Source of the DNA: an uncultured Bacteroides sp.
GTDB taxonomy: Bacteria > Bacteroidota > Bacteroidia > Bacteroidales > Bacteroidaceae
Length of the DNA stretch: 64,000 bases
Assembly (NCBI RefSeq): GCF_963678425.1
Contig: NZ_OY782855.1
Coordinates: forward strand, 1,612,001-1,676,000
Reading direction: 5' to 3'
Positions 42,473-52,020 of the stretch are shown here, one piece after another. Position 1 is the first letter of the stretch; each line of letters begins with the position of its first letter. A program made the translations under genes and the position numbers. Below the pieces are notes generated by a model that did not search any database, was not told the origin of the DNA, and saw nothing but the letters and a program-made list of their open reading frames with translations.

Positions 42473-44494
42473 TTATTTCATCGAATCGGCTTTCTTGAGC
42501 GGAACCCGAACAAAGAAGTAACCAATTACCAATATAATTAACAAACCAACTGCGTAGTTTGGATTGGCGAATGGAAGCATGTCGGCAAAGAATACGTTGA
42601 ACATGGCAAAGATGGCTACAACCAACCCCATTAACGCTTCCCCGGCAATTAATCCGGAGGCTAGAAGAACCCCGGTATTTTCCACTGCAGCAATCTGACC
42701 CACGCTATACTTACGGCGTGCCACATAAAGATCGAGCACTCCTTTAATCAAACCGCCCACAAATATAGCAAATACAGTGTTAAATGGAAGATACATTCCC
42801 ACAAAAATTAGCATCGGACTGGTAATTCCCATCAGAATAAATGCAACGGCCATAATCATTCCGGCAATAATCAGCACCCATGCCATTTGTCCACCAATGA
42901 TTCCCTGAGAAAGTGCAGCCATTAAACCTGCCTGAGGTGCAGAAAGGTTCTTACTTCCGAAACCTCCTTCGTAACCTTGCTGAAGTCCCATGTTGATATC
43001 ACCCTGATTAAGGATAATCAAAACACCGAACATCACAAAACCTGCGATCACAACACCAATCAAGTCGCCTACCTGCATCTTCCAGGGTGTACCACCCAGA
43101 ATATGTCCGGCTTTCAGATCCTGGAACATTTCACCACCTACGGCAGCAGCTACACAAACAATGGCTGCTATTCCTAATACGGCTGCAACACCACCATTAT
43201 GAGAATCGACACCGCAAGCAACAAGGATCAATGCTGTAACAACCAAAGCTGTCAAGGTTAATCCACTGATAGGATTGTTACTTGAACCTATGATTCCAAC
43301 CAGATAACCTGAAACGGCAGCAAAAAAGAATGCAAGCACAATCATGATAGTTGAAGCAACGATAGCTACCAAAATGCTTGTATTAAATATGAAGTATGTG
43401 ATTACAAATGTAGCAATAGCAGCAAAACAGATACCTAAAAGGATCCATGAAGATTTAAGATCTTTTTCTGTACGTTCTACATCGGCTGCAGTGCCCTGAG
43501 TAGCACGCTTTAAATCTTTAACGGACCGTTTCAATCCAGTTCCCAGACTACCACGCATTCTGTATAATGTATAGCAAGCCGCAACAAGCATACCGCCAAT
43601 TGCAATGATACGTACCACTTCTTTCCATACTACATTTGCTGCATTCATCCATGCATCAGGAGAATCAACAGGCAAAGCTGCGTTTTGTGGAAGAGATCCA
43701 ACGAAAGAGGAACCCAGCACGGTAAGCAACATTGGAACCATTAATCCCCATGCCATTACAGAGCCACTAAAGTTGAGCGCAGAAAGACGTGGGCCGATGA
43801 TATAACCAACACCTAAATATGCAGGACTTATTGATGGTCCACCTGCAAGGAAACCACCATCAAGAGTTTTGCCACCGGCAAATTTAGCAATAGAAGATTT
43901 AAAGAAGGTGGTCCATTCTGTTGCAAAAAGGCGAAGGTCACCTGCTATTTTAACAACAGCACCAACAATCATGGCAGAGAATAAATATTTAGAACCGCCC
44001 GAACCGCTCTGACCACTCTTGTGAATCTCGGCAGCTGCCACACTTTCCGGGAAAGGAAGTTCTTTATCTTCCACCATTACCCTACGCAACAAGGCTACAA
44101 ACAAAACGCCAAGAATACCACCGGTAATCAGGATTAGTGAAGCAATAAAATAACTACCAATGGAACTGAACTGTTGCCCGCTCCACACACCGGATATATA
44201 AAATGCCGGTAAGGTAAAGATAGCACCTGCGGCTACCGACTCACCAATAGAACCTACGGTACGGGTAATATTCTCTTCGAGAATTGTTCCTTTGAAGAAA
44301 CGCAAGATTGCCATACCAATCACTGCTGCAGGATAAGTAGCGGCGATTGTCATACCGGCTTTCAAACCCAGGTAAGCATTCGCGGCTCCCAAAATCACGG
44401 CCAGCACCAAACCGATGAGCACTGCTCTACCGGTAAACTCCCTCATGCTCTTATCCGCCGAAACGAAAGGCACGAACTTTTTTTCATCTGCCAT
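42473..44494 (-). CDS. OPT-family oligopeptide transporter
   Basis: 673 aa with about 14-16 membrane segments, beginning VPFVSADKSMREFTGRAV. Features of the OPT family: GLKAGMTIAATYPAAVIGMA near the N-terminus, ESVAAAEIHKSG, and a C-terminal block with NTGVLLASGLIAGEALMG. Family members import small peptides or metal-peptide complexes. A charged cytoplasmic loop (~325-345) separates two halves. Followed 6 bases later by the PqqD-like gene. Confidence 0.93.
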   Translation of the reverse strand: MADEKKFVPFVSADKSMREFTGRAVLIGLVLAVILGAANAYLGLKAGMTIAATYPAAVIGMAILRFFKGTILEENITRTVGSIGESVAAGAIFTLPAFYISGVWSGQQFSSIGSYFIASLILITGGILGVLFVALLRRVMVEDKELPFPESVAAAEIHKSGQSGSGGSKYLFSAMIVGAVVKIAGDLRLFATEWTTFFKSSIAKFAGGKTLDGGFLAGGPSISPAYLGVGYIIGPRLSALNFSGSVMAWGLMVPMLLTVLGSSFVGSLPQNAALPVDSPDAWMNAANVVWKEVVRIIAIGGMLVAACYTLYRMRGSLGTGLKRSVKDLKRATQGTAADVERTEKDLKSSWILLGICFAAIATFVITYFIFNTSILVAIVASTIMIVLAFFFAAVSGYLVGIIGSSNNPISGLTLTALVVTALILVACGVDSHNGGVAAVLGIAAIVCVAAAVGGEMFQDLKAGHILGGTPWKMQVGDLIGVVIAGFVMFGVLIILNQGDINMGLQQGYEGGFGSKNLSAPQAGLMAALSQGIIGGQMAWVLIIAGMIMAVAFILMGITSPMLIFVGMYLPFNTVFAIFVGGLIKGVLDLYVARRKYSVGQIAAVENTGVLLASGLIAGEALMGLVVAIFAMFNVFFADMLPFANPNYAVGLLIILVIGYFFVRVPLKKADSMK

Positions 44495-44551
44495 ATTCTA
44501 TTTTGTAATTAGATTGTATATAAATTAAATATATTTTCTATTTATATTCCA

Positions 44552-44582
44552 CAAAGATACAACTAATAGATCTTTTTGCAAT
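44552..44582 (-). promoter_or_regulatory. Promoter of the OPT-PqqD operon
   Basis: Leftward ATTG (44582-44579), 19-base spacer, TATCTTTG (44559-44552). RNA would start about 50 bases before the ATG. Confidence 0.6.
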
Positions 44583-44623
44583 TAATGCTTAATAATTTTA
44601 TTAAAATGTAGCAGAACAATAAA

Positions 44624-44659
44624 AAAAAATCCTGCCCGGATACCCGGACAGGATTTTTT
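44624..44659 (-). terminator. Terminator after the aldolase gene
   Basis: Stem AATCCTGCCCGG / CCGGACAGGATT with A-run and T-run ends; the single mismatch becomes a G-U pair in the leftward transcript. It lies 20 bases after the aldolase stop. Confidence 0.85.
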
Positions 44660-44679
44660 ATACTGATTTTATCTATAAA

Positions 44680-45681
44680 TTACTTTGCTAATTTACCAGC
44701 TGAACCAAGAACGTTTTCAAGTTTCTTCTTATAAAGATCTTTCAACAAGTCACGAGCAGGACCTAAGTACTTACGTGGATCGAATTCTCCTGGTTTTTCT
44801 ACGAATACCTTACGTACAGCAGCAGTCATAGCCAAACGACCATCAGAGTCGATGTTAATCTTACATACTGCAGAAGTAGCAGCTCTACGAAGTTGTTCTT
44901 CTGGAATACCGATAGAGTCAACTAATTTACCTCCGAAGTTGTTGATTTGAGCAACCAAATCCTGAGGTACAGAAGATGAACCGTGAAGAACGATAGGGAA
45001 TCCTGGGATTTCTTTTTCAATTTCTTCAAGGATATCAAAACGCAATGGAGGTGGAACCAGGATACCATTAGCATCACGAGTACATTGAGCAGGAGTAAAT
45101 TTGTTTGCTCCGTGAGATGTACCAATAGAAATAGCCAATGAATCAACACCTGTACGACCTACGAAATCTACAACTTCAGATGGTTGAGTATAAGTGTGGT
45201 GTTCAGCAACTACGTCATCTTCAACACCTGCCAATACGCCAAGTTCACCTTCAACTGTTACGTCAAACTGGTGAGCATATTCTACTACTTTCTTAGTTAA
45301 AGCAATATTTTCTTCGTATGGGAAATGAGAACCGTCGATCATTACTGAAGAGAATCCCATATCAATACAAGATTTACAAAGTTCAAAAGAATCTCCATGG
45401 TCTAAGTGAAGAACGATTTCAGGATTAGCACAACCTAATTCCTTTGCATATTCTACAGCTCCCTGAGCCATGTAACGAAGTAAAGTTTGGTTTGCATATT
45501 TACGTGCGCCACTTGATACCTGAAGGATAACAGGAGATTTTGTTTCTACTGCAGCTTGAACAATAGCTTGCATTTGCTCCATGTTGTTGAAGTTAAATGC
45601 TGCAATGGCATACTTTCCAGCGATAGCTCTCTTAAACATCTCTTTTGTGTTTACGAGGCCTAAATCTTTGTAATTAACCAT
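44680..45681 (-). CDS. fba: Class II fructose-bisphosphate aldolase
   Basis: Cleaves fructose-1,6-bisphosphate to DHAP and glyceraldehyde-3-phosphate, zinc-dependent. Zinc and catalytic motifs: HLDHGDSFELCKSCIDMGF, VMIDGSHFPYEENI, VEGELGVLAGVED, SHGANKF and VLHGSSSVP. 333 aa, normal size. It stands alone and is strongly expressed by the look of its codon use. A TAATTTTG box 39 bases before the start (45720-45727, leftward) is a probable -7 element. Confidence 0.96.
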   Translation of the reverse strand: MVNYKDLGLVNTKEMFKRAIAGKYAIAAFNFNNMEQMQAIVQAAVETKSPVILQVSSGARKYANQTLLRYMAQGAVEYAKELGCANPEIVLHLDHGDSFELCKSCIDMGFSSVMIDGSHFPYEENIALTKKVVEYAHQFDVTVEGELGVLAGVEDDVVAEHHTYTQPSEVVDFVGRTGVDSLAISIGTSHGANKFTPAQCTRDANGILVPPPLRFDILEEIEKEIPGFPIVLHGSSSVPQDLVAQINNFGGKLVDSIGIPEEQLRRAATSAVCKINIDSDGRLAMTAAVRKVFVEKPGEFDPRKYLGPARDLLKDLYKKKLENVLGSAGKLAK

Positions 45682-45854
45682 GTTTTTTATATATTTAGTT
45701 AGTGAATTAAAATTCTTCGCAAAATTAAAAATAATTGTTTGAAACGAGATACGATACTAAAGATTTTATATGATAAAACACTATATTTCATCATTGTTGA
45801 TGTTAATTTAATAGAAATCAAATCATATTGTAATCTCTATATGGCAATAAAAAC

Positions 45855-45897
45855 AAAAAAGGCTGGATTTAAGTTCAACTTAATCCAGCCATTTTAT
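45855..45897. terminator. Terminator before the EEP gene end
   Basis: GGCTGGATTTAAG and CTTAATCCAGCC, a 12-bp stem with one bulge, flanked by A- and T-runs. It lies 22 bases past the stop of the leftward EEP gene at 45919. Confidence 0.75.
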
Positions 45898-45918
45898 AAT
45901 TTATTGGGTGTTCAAAAC

Positions 45919-46944
45919 TTATTTTATTTCTTTAATCAGATAGATGATAGTTGGCAAGTGATCACTATAGCCGTTTAGCCAAGTGCTGCCTCCAAAGGTT
46001 CTTTTGGGTGAACCCTTATATTTGCCTTCCTGTTCAATCATGAAATCGCGATAAAAAATTTCATTCTGACAGAATTTCAAAGTGCTTCTATCATCACCTA
46101 ACAGGTTAGATGATACAACAATCTGATCAAAAAGATTCCACTTTCCTCTGTATGTGAGCGTTCCCATTCCTTTCGCCAATGTATTCCACCATGGATTATA
46201 CAGTCCGCCTTGTTCAACATCTTTAATTTCACGTTTTGCTCCTAATGCCTGGCTCATACTCTCGTCCATTGGATCGTCATTCATATCTCCCATGATAATT
46301 ACCTTGGAAGCAGGATCAGCTGTAAGCAAAGAGTCTTTTATTACGCGCACCTGTTGTCCGGCAAGTACACGTGCAGGAGAGTCTGCTCCCCTGGAGGGCC
46401 AGTGGTTTACTATTACTGTTACCTTTTCATTTGCCAAGATTCCACTGACAATAAGAAAACCACGTGTTTTATGAACAGTATCATTTGGATTCACATAGAG
46501 ATCAAGTTTACTTGTAGTTACCTGAAATAATGCAGGATTATATATAAGCCCACAGTCTATGCCGCGCTTATCCGGCCCTTCATAATGAACAAACTGATAA
46601 CCGGTAGATGCAAGAGCTGGTTGCTTGACCAAAGCCTCAAGTACTTTTCTGTTTTCAACCTCGGCTACACCTATAAAGGCAGGGCCCTCAGGTTGTTTGT
46701 CTCTTGCAAGCTGGCTTATCACCTGAGCCATATTATGTAATTTGGATACATATTTTATAGAATCCCATTCATTCTTCCCATCGGGTAGAAACTCGTAATC
46801 GTCCTTACCCTGATCATGAGTGTAATCAAATAAGTTTTCCAGATTGTAAAAAGCGGCACTATAGAGTGCATACTTCTTTCCCTGTGCATTCGAAGATAAT
46901 GAGAGGAGAAGAAGTAAATTTAATACGATTAGCAATTTCTTCAT
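45919..46944 (-). CDS. Secreted EEP-family (nuclease/phosphatase) protein
   Basis: 341 aa with signal peptide (to SSNAQ, ~21). EEP motifs: AFYNLENLFD, FIGVAEVENRKV (metal Glu), VIVNHWPSRG, KVIIMGDMNDDP and NGYSDHLPTIIY (terminal Asp-His). The arrangement is that of the Bacteroides secreted endonuclease/phosphodiesterase type often found near nuclease genes; a secreted endonuclease I gene lies just upstream on the same strand, 258 bases away, and both may serve extracellular DNA use. Confidence 0.88.
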   Translation of the reverse strand: MKKLLIVLNLLLLLSLSSNAQGKKYALYSAAFYNLENLFDYTHDQGKDDYEFLPDGKNEWDSIKYVSKLHNMAQVISQLARDKQPEGPAFIGVAEVENRKVLEALVKQPALASTGYQFVHYEGPDKRGIDCGLIYNPALFQVTTSKLDLYVNPNDTVHKTRGFLIVSGILANEKVTVIVNHWPSRGADSPARVLAGQQVRVIKDSLLTADPASKVIIMGDMNDDPMDESMSQALGAKREIKDVEQGGLYNPWWNTLAKGMGTLTYRGKWNLFDQIVVSSNLLGDDRSTLKFCQNEIFYRDFMIEQEGKYKGSPKRTFGGSTWLNGYSDHLPTIIYLIKEIK

Positions 46945-47095
46945 TTTATATCAGCTTGATTAATGACATTAATAAAAAATTTATTTCAAAAGAAAATGAA
47001 TAACTTTCACCTGACAAAAGTCTTAAAAAAAAATGAGATAATCACATTTTTATAGGGAATATATGCCAGGCAAAGTATGAATTCAGACAAAAACA

Positions 47096-47140
47096 AATCA
47101 GATTAAGAAAGAAAATATATTCATCTCTCTTAATCTGATT
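47096..47140 (-). terminator. Terminator after the endonuclease I gene
   Basis: AATCAGATTAAGA (47096-47108) and TCTTAATCTGATT (47128-47140), 13 bp perfect, followed leftward by TTGTTTTTGT. About 60 bases past the stop. Confidence 0.75.
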
Positions 47141-47202
47141 ACATTATAACTAACTTAATTTCTCTTAGCTTACTCTAAAAAGAGATTCTATTTACAGAGA
47201 TA

Positions 47203-49587
47203 TTAATTTATAATTACTTTCTTTACTATTCCGTCTCCACTCAATATATAAAGACCCTGAGGAAGTGTAACAGAAGTAACTCCCGGCATGAGTTTTTGTT
47301 TATATATAATCTGTCCGGAGATTGTATAGATGCAAAGTATCTGAGTTTCATTATTCTTAATAACAAGCTGATTGTTTTGCACATAAGAACTAAATGAATC
47401 GCTTTCTTTCTGAGAGATACCGGTTGAAGTATAATCTGTCATAGAGATATCATCAACATTCACACGGGAAGTACTTCCCGAGCTAGTTAAGTTTGTAACC
47501 TTAACCCGTACCGGACCCGATACGTCTACTGAATACCTGTACTCCTTTAATGAGTTGGACACAGACACATTGTTGGCAACTGTACTCCATGTTGTTCCTC
47601 CGTTAGAGGAATAGTAAACTCCAATAATTGTTGCAGCATCAGTTCCAAAAGTTCCGGCATATAGTGAAAGTGCGCCAACACCATTCTGCTTATCGGTATT
47701 CATATATACAGCCCCTGCCGGTTTTAAACGAGCAGATTTTGCACCATTCTTCAAATCTTTGGGTTCAGTTGACATTACCAATGAATTATCAAAAGTCCAG
47801 GATGTCATGGTACAAGCCACCGAAGCAATAGGATAAGCTCCTTTTGCCCCTGCTTCAAAATCCTCAAAGAATGTTTTGGGTAGTTCAGCAGATCCAGTAA
47901 CCGACAATTCTTCCGGTTCATCAATATCAGAAGTGGTTAGTGTAAGGGCAGACTGATAACTACCTGCTGCAGAAGAAGCCATACGAACATAGAAAGTTCC
48001 TCCTACCGTTCCAAGCGTAATAGCATTAGACCATGCTTGCTGATCTACCGACAATTCAAAAGGAGCATCTACCTTTACAGAAATATCATTATTCAGGCAT
48101 TCCGTAGAAACAGAAATACGCTTTGCATTAGACGTTTCGTTAGGCAAAACCGTAAAATTAAGCTCTCCATCTAATTGGGTTACAGCCATAGCCGGTATCG
48201 GTTCTAATGTTTTCACTTCTACTAATTTAGAAGAGTATCCACCACCTGTAAGCTGATAATAATAGGTAGTTGCCGGAGTGAGGTTAGCAATAGCAGACTT
48301 TTCGGTAGCTGCATCTACACTAATTGGATAACCGCTGACTGACGTTACCTTATCTGACTGATAAAGATTTAATTGATAAGTTGTAGCTCCACCTATATTC
48401 TTCCAGGATACAACAAAAGAATTCGAAGTAACATTACCCGGAGATAAAGCGGGTATTCCGTCTACCGCTTCTGCTTTCAGATTAACAGAAACAGAGACCC
48501 CACCTCCCGATAAAGTCAGAATTCCTGTAGAAACAGCAGGCAAAGCTGATGTATAATGTACCAGAATTTTAGCACCCGCCGCTACTTCTTCTTTTGTTAA
48601 TACTGATTTATCAACGCTGTATCCTGTTCCGGAAACGGATACAGAAAGATCGCCTGTAAGGTTCTTCCCACTTACAGTAAATTCTTTTTCAAGCATTCCA
48701 TTCAGAACCGATATTCCCATATCAGTAGTAGAATTATTCGCAGGTGCATATAGAACAGGATCTGTAGTTCCTGTGGTATACCATGCAGTTGCGGTTTTAT
48801 CCCCCCAAACATAATCGGCTAATTCAGGATAATCAATATACGGATTACGGTTCCCCTGTATTTTATAAATTTCGTTATTTCTATTCAATTCTTTCTGGCT
48901 TACAGGATCTGCTTTGCACCATTTCAAAAGGAGTTCATAAGCCCATTGTTCAAACACAGGATACGTATTCTTCATCAAAAAGCCAGCAGAATTTCCAGTC
49001 CAGTCATTTGCGTAATCTTCGTAGCAAGTAACCATATACATATATTGACGAGCAAAATCTCCCTTATATTCATCTGCGGGTTCCCAGGCATCAATGACTC
49101 CTCCCGGACGGCTATTGGACTTTCCTACCTTTATTACACCGTTATTATAAGTTACAGATCCATCTACCACAGCCATCGGCCAGCTGCCTTTTGCCGAATT
49201 AGCTGCTATATCAGAGGGATTTAAGTGATGAATATCCCTATAAGCCTGACGTTCATCACCGCCCCACCAGCTCTTTGCAAAAGAGTGTTCGATATTCATA
49301 CCGGTTGCCGCTGAATTACCATTCGGCATAACTCTTTTATTTGAGTACATATCCCAAACAGTTCCATCCTCAGGACGAATATCTGTTTTAGCAAAACCCG
49401 ACCAGGTTCCACTACCATATCCCAAGACATTTGCATGTTGAATAATTAAATGCAACGCCGTTTTAAGTTCGGCCTTTTTCTTACCTTCCGCAGCAGAATA
49501 ATAGCTACTCGGTATCTGCGCAAACAAATGTCCATTGATACTGATAATCAGTAGCAGCATCAATGATTTAAAAAAATACTTCTTCAT
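47203..49587 (-). CDS. Secreted endonuclease I with fibronectin III and type IX sorting domains
   Basis: 794 aa from the ATG at 49587 (MKKYFFKSLMLLLIISING), which gives a proper signal peptide; the ten codons before it are not needed. Endonuclease I domain (~25-270): NIEHSFAKSWWGG and YRDIHHLNPSD carry the His-metal nuclease site. Then a BACON-like or Ig-like part, a fibronectin III-like domain, repeated Ig-like modules and, in the last ~75 residues (YVQNNQLVIKNN ... GQIIYKQKLMPGVTSVTLP), a type IX secretion sorting domain. A large surface or secreted nuclease; probably degrades extracellular DNA. Confidence 0.88.
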   Translation of the reverse strand: MKKYFFKSLMLLLIISINGHLFAQIPSSYYSAAEGKKKAELKTALHLIIQHANVLGYGSGTWSGFAKTDIRPEDGTVWDMYSNKRVMPNGNSAATGMNIEHSFAKSWWGGDERQAYRDIHHLNPSDIAANSAKGSWPMAVVDGSVTYNNGVIKVGKSNSRPGGVIDAWEPADEYKGDFARQYMYMVTCYEDYANDWTGNSAGFLMKNTYPVFEQWAYELLLKWCKADPVSQKELNRNNEIYKIQGNRNPYIDYPELADYVWGDKTATAWYTTGTTDPVLYAPANNSTTDMGISVLNGMLEKEFTVSGKNLTGDLSVSVSGTGYSVDKSVLTKEEVAAGAKILVHYTSALPAVSTGILTLSGGGVSVSVNLKAEAVDGIPALSPGNVTSNSFVVSWKNIGGATTYQLNLYQSDKVTSVSGYPISVDAATEKSAIANLTPATTYYYQLTGGGYSSKLVEVKTLEPIPAMAVTQLDGELNFTVLPNETSNAKRISVSTECLNNDISVKVDAPFELSVDQQAWSNAITLGTVGGTFYVRMASSAAGSYQSALTLTTSDIDEPEELSVTGSAELPKTFFEDFEAGAKGAYPIASVACTMTSWTFDNSLVMSTEPKDLKNGAKSARLKPAGAVYMNTDKQNGVGALSLYAGTFGTDAATIIGVYYSSNGGTTWSTVANNVSVSNSLKEYRYSVDVSGPVRVKVTNLTSSGSTSRVNVDDISMTDYTSTGISQKESDSFSSYVQNNQLVIKNNETQILCIYTISGQIIYKQKLMPGVTSVTLPQGLYILSGDGIVKKVIIN

Positions 49588-50075
49588 TCTGATATATTTA
49601 TTAATAGACACAAACAATTACGATACTTTATTTTATATTCTTTTAAACAATCACCCCCTTTATTGATTTCTTCAATCTACATAATTGAATAAACAATAAA
49701 TTTTATAAAGGACTGCAAAGATAATAATTGTAAAATAAAAAACACTGTATTAATATTAATTCTTTATGTCATTTCGTTTTCAAACATCAAAACTGCTTTT
49801 TTTACTTATTTTACTAAAGCATCTATACTTTAAAAATTAAACAAATAGCAGACTCAATTAGCTGCAAACATAATTTTATTGATAATCAATAACTAAATTA
49901 GAAATTTAACAGTGATTTGTGCAAAACGCACAATTATTGATTGATAAGCATAAAAAGTTTCTCAAATTATTTTCCAGTTTAAAGAAAAGCATTATCTTTG
50001 CGCTCTGAAATAGACCATTACACTATTCTTACCAAATAGTACAAAGTAATAATAATTAAAAAAACAAATACTGAA
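49588..50075. other. Divergent promoter region between endonuclease I and L31B
   Basis: 488 bases without a gene. It holds a leftward TATCTTTG box (49716-49723) for the endonuclease, giving a ~125-base leader, and the L31B promoter at its right end. The 260 bases between are AT-rich with nothing else recognisable. Confidence 0.5.
49993..50000 (+). promoter_or_regulatory. -7 box of the L31B gene
   Basis: TATCTTTG with TTTT 19 bases further up. It gives a leader of about 70 bases, long enough for autoregulatory RNA structure as is common for ribosomal protein genes, but no specific fold was found. Confidence 0.55.
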
Positions 50076-50330
50076 ATGAAAAAAGGTATTCATCCAGAAT
50101 CATATCGTCCAGTCGTATTCAAAGATATGTCTAACGGCGATGTATTTTTATCTCAATCAACTTGCAACACTAAAGAAACTATCGAACTCGAAGGTGAAAC
50201 TTATCCATTGGTTAAGCTTGAAATTTCTAACACTTCTCACCCTTTTTACACTGGTAAATCTACAATGATAGATACAGCTGGTCGTATTGATAAGTTTAAG
50301 AACCGTTACGGAGATCGTAGCAAAAAATAA
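50076..50330 (+). CDS. rpmE2: 50S ribosomal protein L31, type B
   Basis: 84 aa. MKKGIHPESYRPVVFKDMSNG, GETYPLVKLEISNTSHPFYTG and the end GRIDKFKNRYGDRSKK are the L31 type B signature; the CxxC zinc motif of type A is absent, so this is the zinc-free form, the only type in Bacteroides. Monocistronic with strong promoter and terminator. Confidence 0.97.
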   Translation: MKKGIHPESYRPVVFKDMSNGDVFLSQSTCNTKETIELEGETYPLVKLEISNTSHPFYTGKSTMIDTAGRIDKFKNRYGDRSKK

Positions 50331-50351
50331 TATTCAGATTTTATCTGATAA

Positions 50352-50385
50352 AAAAGCTCTGATACAAAATTGTATCGGAGCTTTT
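50352..50385 (+). terminator. Terminator of L31B
   Basis: 15-bp stem (50352-50366 with 50371-50385) closed by a 4-base loop and T-run; the single mismatch is a U-G pair in the RNA. Confidence 0.9.
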
Positions 50386-50469
50386 TTTGTTTTATCTGCA
50401 ACATGATCAAATAAAAAAGGGCATTCATATTGAATACCCACTGTTATAGCGACCAGACTAGTCTTTCTA

Positions 50470-51108
50470 TTAATCTTTCACAACGAAACGTCCGTCTTTC
50501 CAGACATACACCAATACCTTTTTCAGAAAAGGTTCCAATGCTTTTGCTTCACTTCCATCGAGATATTCAGGAGTGGTAAAAGTAAAAGTAAGCTCGTTGT
50601 TATCCTTCGATAAATCTGCTTTTAACAAATAAATATTCAAAGGAGCACGTGCATTATTGTAAGCCTCAACCTGAGTGGAATCCGGAGCAAGAAAGAAACG
50701 TTCTATTCCCGGCATTTCTATATAATCTTTGGAAGGAATTTCTTTCCAGTTGGTGGTATAAAAGAGAACACGACTGTCACATACCGGAGCGCACGCCGTA
50801 TTGACTACGCAAATAATTTTAGTCGTATCGTTCAACTGAAGCAACTTTAACTGAAAACTGCTTTGTGAGGTAGTCTGCAAAAAAAGATAATCCTTCGTCA
50901 GCACCTTCATCTCTGACATCTTTTCCATCTTATTCTTTACCACCGCTTTCATTTTACTTTCCAGAAAATCAGAAAAATCCTCCCGGTTTACTTTTGTAAG
51001 CAAGGGTGATAGTGAATCGGGGATATTGATAAACACGGATTTCGCATCTTGCGCTTTCAATGAGATGACACAAGAGATCAAAAAACAAAGAAGAATAATC
51101 TTTTTCAT
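50470..51108 (-). CDS. DUF3256 family secreted protein
   Basis: 212 aa with signal peptide (to SLKAQ, ~19). The body (DLLPLLTKVNREDFSDFLESKM-like opening, CVVNTACAPVCDSRVLFYTT, EYLDGSEAKALEPFLK) is the DUF3256 family, specific to Bacteroidales and without known function. Two Cys in TACAPVCD are conserved and could form a disulfide. It is the last gene after truA and the EamA transporter, 9 bases from the latter. Confidence 0.85.
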   Translation of the reverse strand: MKKIILLCFLISCVISLKAQDAKSVFINIPDSLSPLLTKVNREDFSDFLESKMKAVVKNKMEKMSEMKVLTKDYLFLQTTSQSSFQLKLLQLNDTTKIICVVNTACAPVCDSRVLFYTTNWKEIPSKDYIEMPGIERFFLAPDSTQVEAYNNARAPLNIYLLKADLSKDNNELTFTFTTPEYLDGSEAKALEPFLKKVLVYVWKDGRFVVKD

Positions 51109-51117
51109 CTTATTATT

Positions 51118-52017
51118 TTATTTTGAGCCCAAATATAGGAATATCATTCCAATTAGCACTAATATAAGGTCGATTGCTTTACTTTTTAAATTCTTTTCAC
51201 GGAAAAATATTGCACCAAAGATAAAAGAAACAACCACACTGCTTCTTCGGATCATGGAAACAATGGATATCATGGAATCCGCATAACTAAGGGAATAGAA
51301 GTACACAAAATCAGCAGCCGCCAGGAACACGGAGATCAGAATAATACTCCAGTCCCAGCGAAAAGGAGTAGTTTCTTTCCGTTTGGGCCACCACAGAACA
51401 AGCAGAATACTTCCCATTATAAACAGCTGATAAATATTATACCATGACTGGATGAGCATAGGATTAAACTGCTTCATCAAGTATTTATCATACAGTCCGC
51501 TAATGGCACCAGTCACAGCAGCCAATATAATAAACAATATCCATTTGTCGCGTTTAAAATCTATTCCTTCTTTTTTACCCGAACGGCTCAACAAAAAGAA
51601 TGAGGCTACAGCAAGCAAAACTCCTATCCATTGATAAAGGTTTAATCGCTCACCAAAACACAGCATAGCTCCGACCAGAACCATAACCGGACGAGTAGCA
51701 TTAATAGGTCCGACAATGGTAAGCGGCAAATGCTTCATTCCAAAATAGCCGAACACCCAGGACGAAAGAACTATGAACGATTTAAGCAACACATATTTGT
51801 GCACTTCCCATCCTTCAATGGGAACGTAAAAAATTGAATGACTGATCCAATCCTGTCCGAAAGCGGAAAGAACGATAAACGGAACAAATATTAAACTGGA
51901 GAACAGTGTATTAAGAAATAATACCGGTAATACCGCATTATCCTTTAACGATTTCTTCTTAAATACATCATAAAAGCCTAGTAAAAAGGCTGAGATAAAA
52001 GCTAAAAATAACCACAT
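51118..52017 (-). CDS. EamA/DMT-family transporter
   Basis: 299 aa with ten membrane segments in two EamA repeats (~1-135 and ~150-299). Drug/metabolite transporter superfamily; typical exporters of amino acids or metabolites, substrate not predictable. Conserved points: PLTIVGPINATRPVMVLVGA near the end of repeat one and SIVSMIRRSSVVVSFIFGA in repeat two. Starts 3 bases after truA, so co-transcribed. Confidence 0.9.
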   Translation of the reverse strand: MWLFLAFISAFLLGFYDVFKKKSLKDNAVLPVLFLNTLFSSLIFVPFIVLSAFGQDWISHSIFYVPIEGWEVHKYVLLKSFIVLSSWVFGYFGMKHLPLTIVGPINATRPVMVLVGAMLCFGERLNLYQWIGVLLAVASFFLLSRSGKKEGIDFKRDKWILFIILAAVTGAISGLYDKYLMKQFNPMLIQSWYNIYQLFIMGSILLVLWWPKRKETTPFRWDWSIILISVFLAAADFVYFYSLSYADSMISIVSMIRRSSVVVSFIFGAIFFREKNLKSKAIDLILVLIGMIFLYLGSK

Positions 52018-52020
52018 AAT

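Noticed and set aside
50001..50075. Riboswitch or ribosomal-protein leader element before L31B
   Set aside because: No recognised fold; the leader is AT-rich and unstructured by eye.
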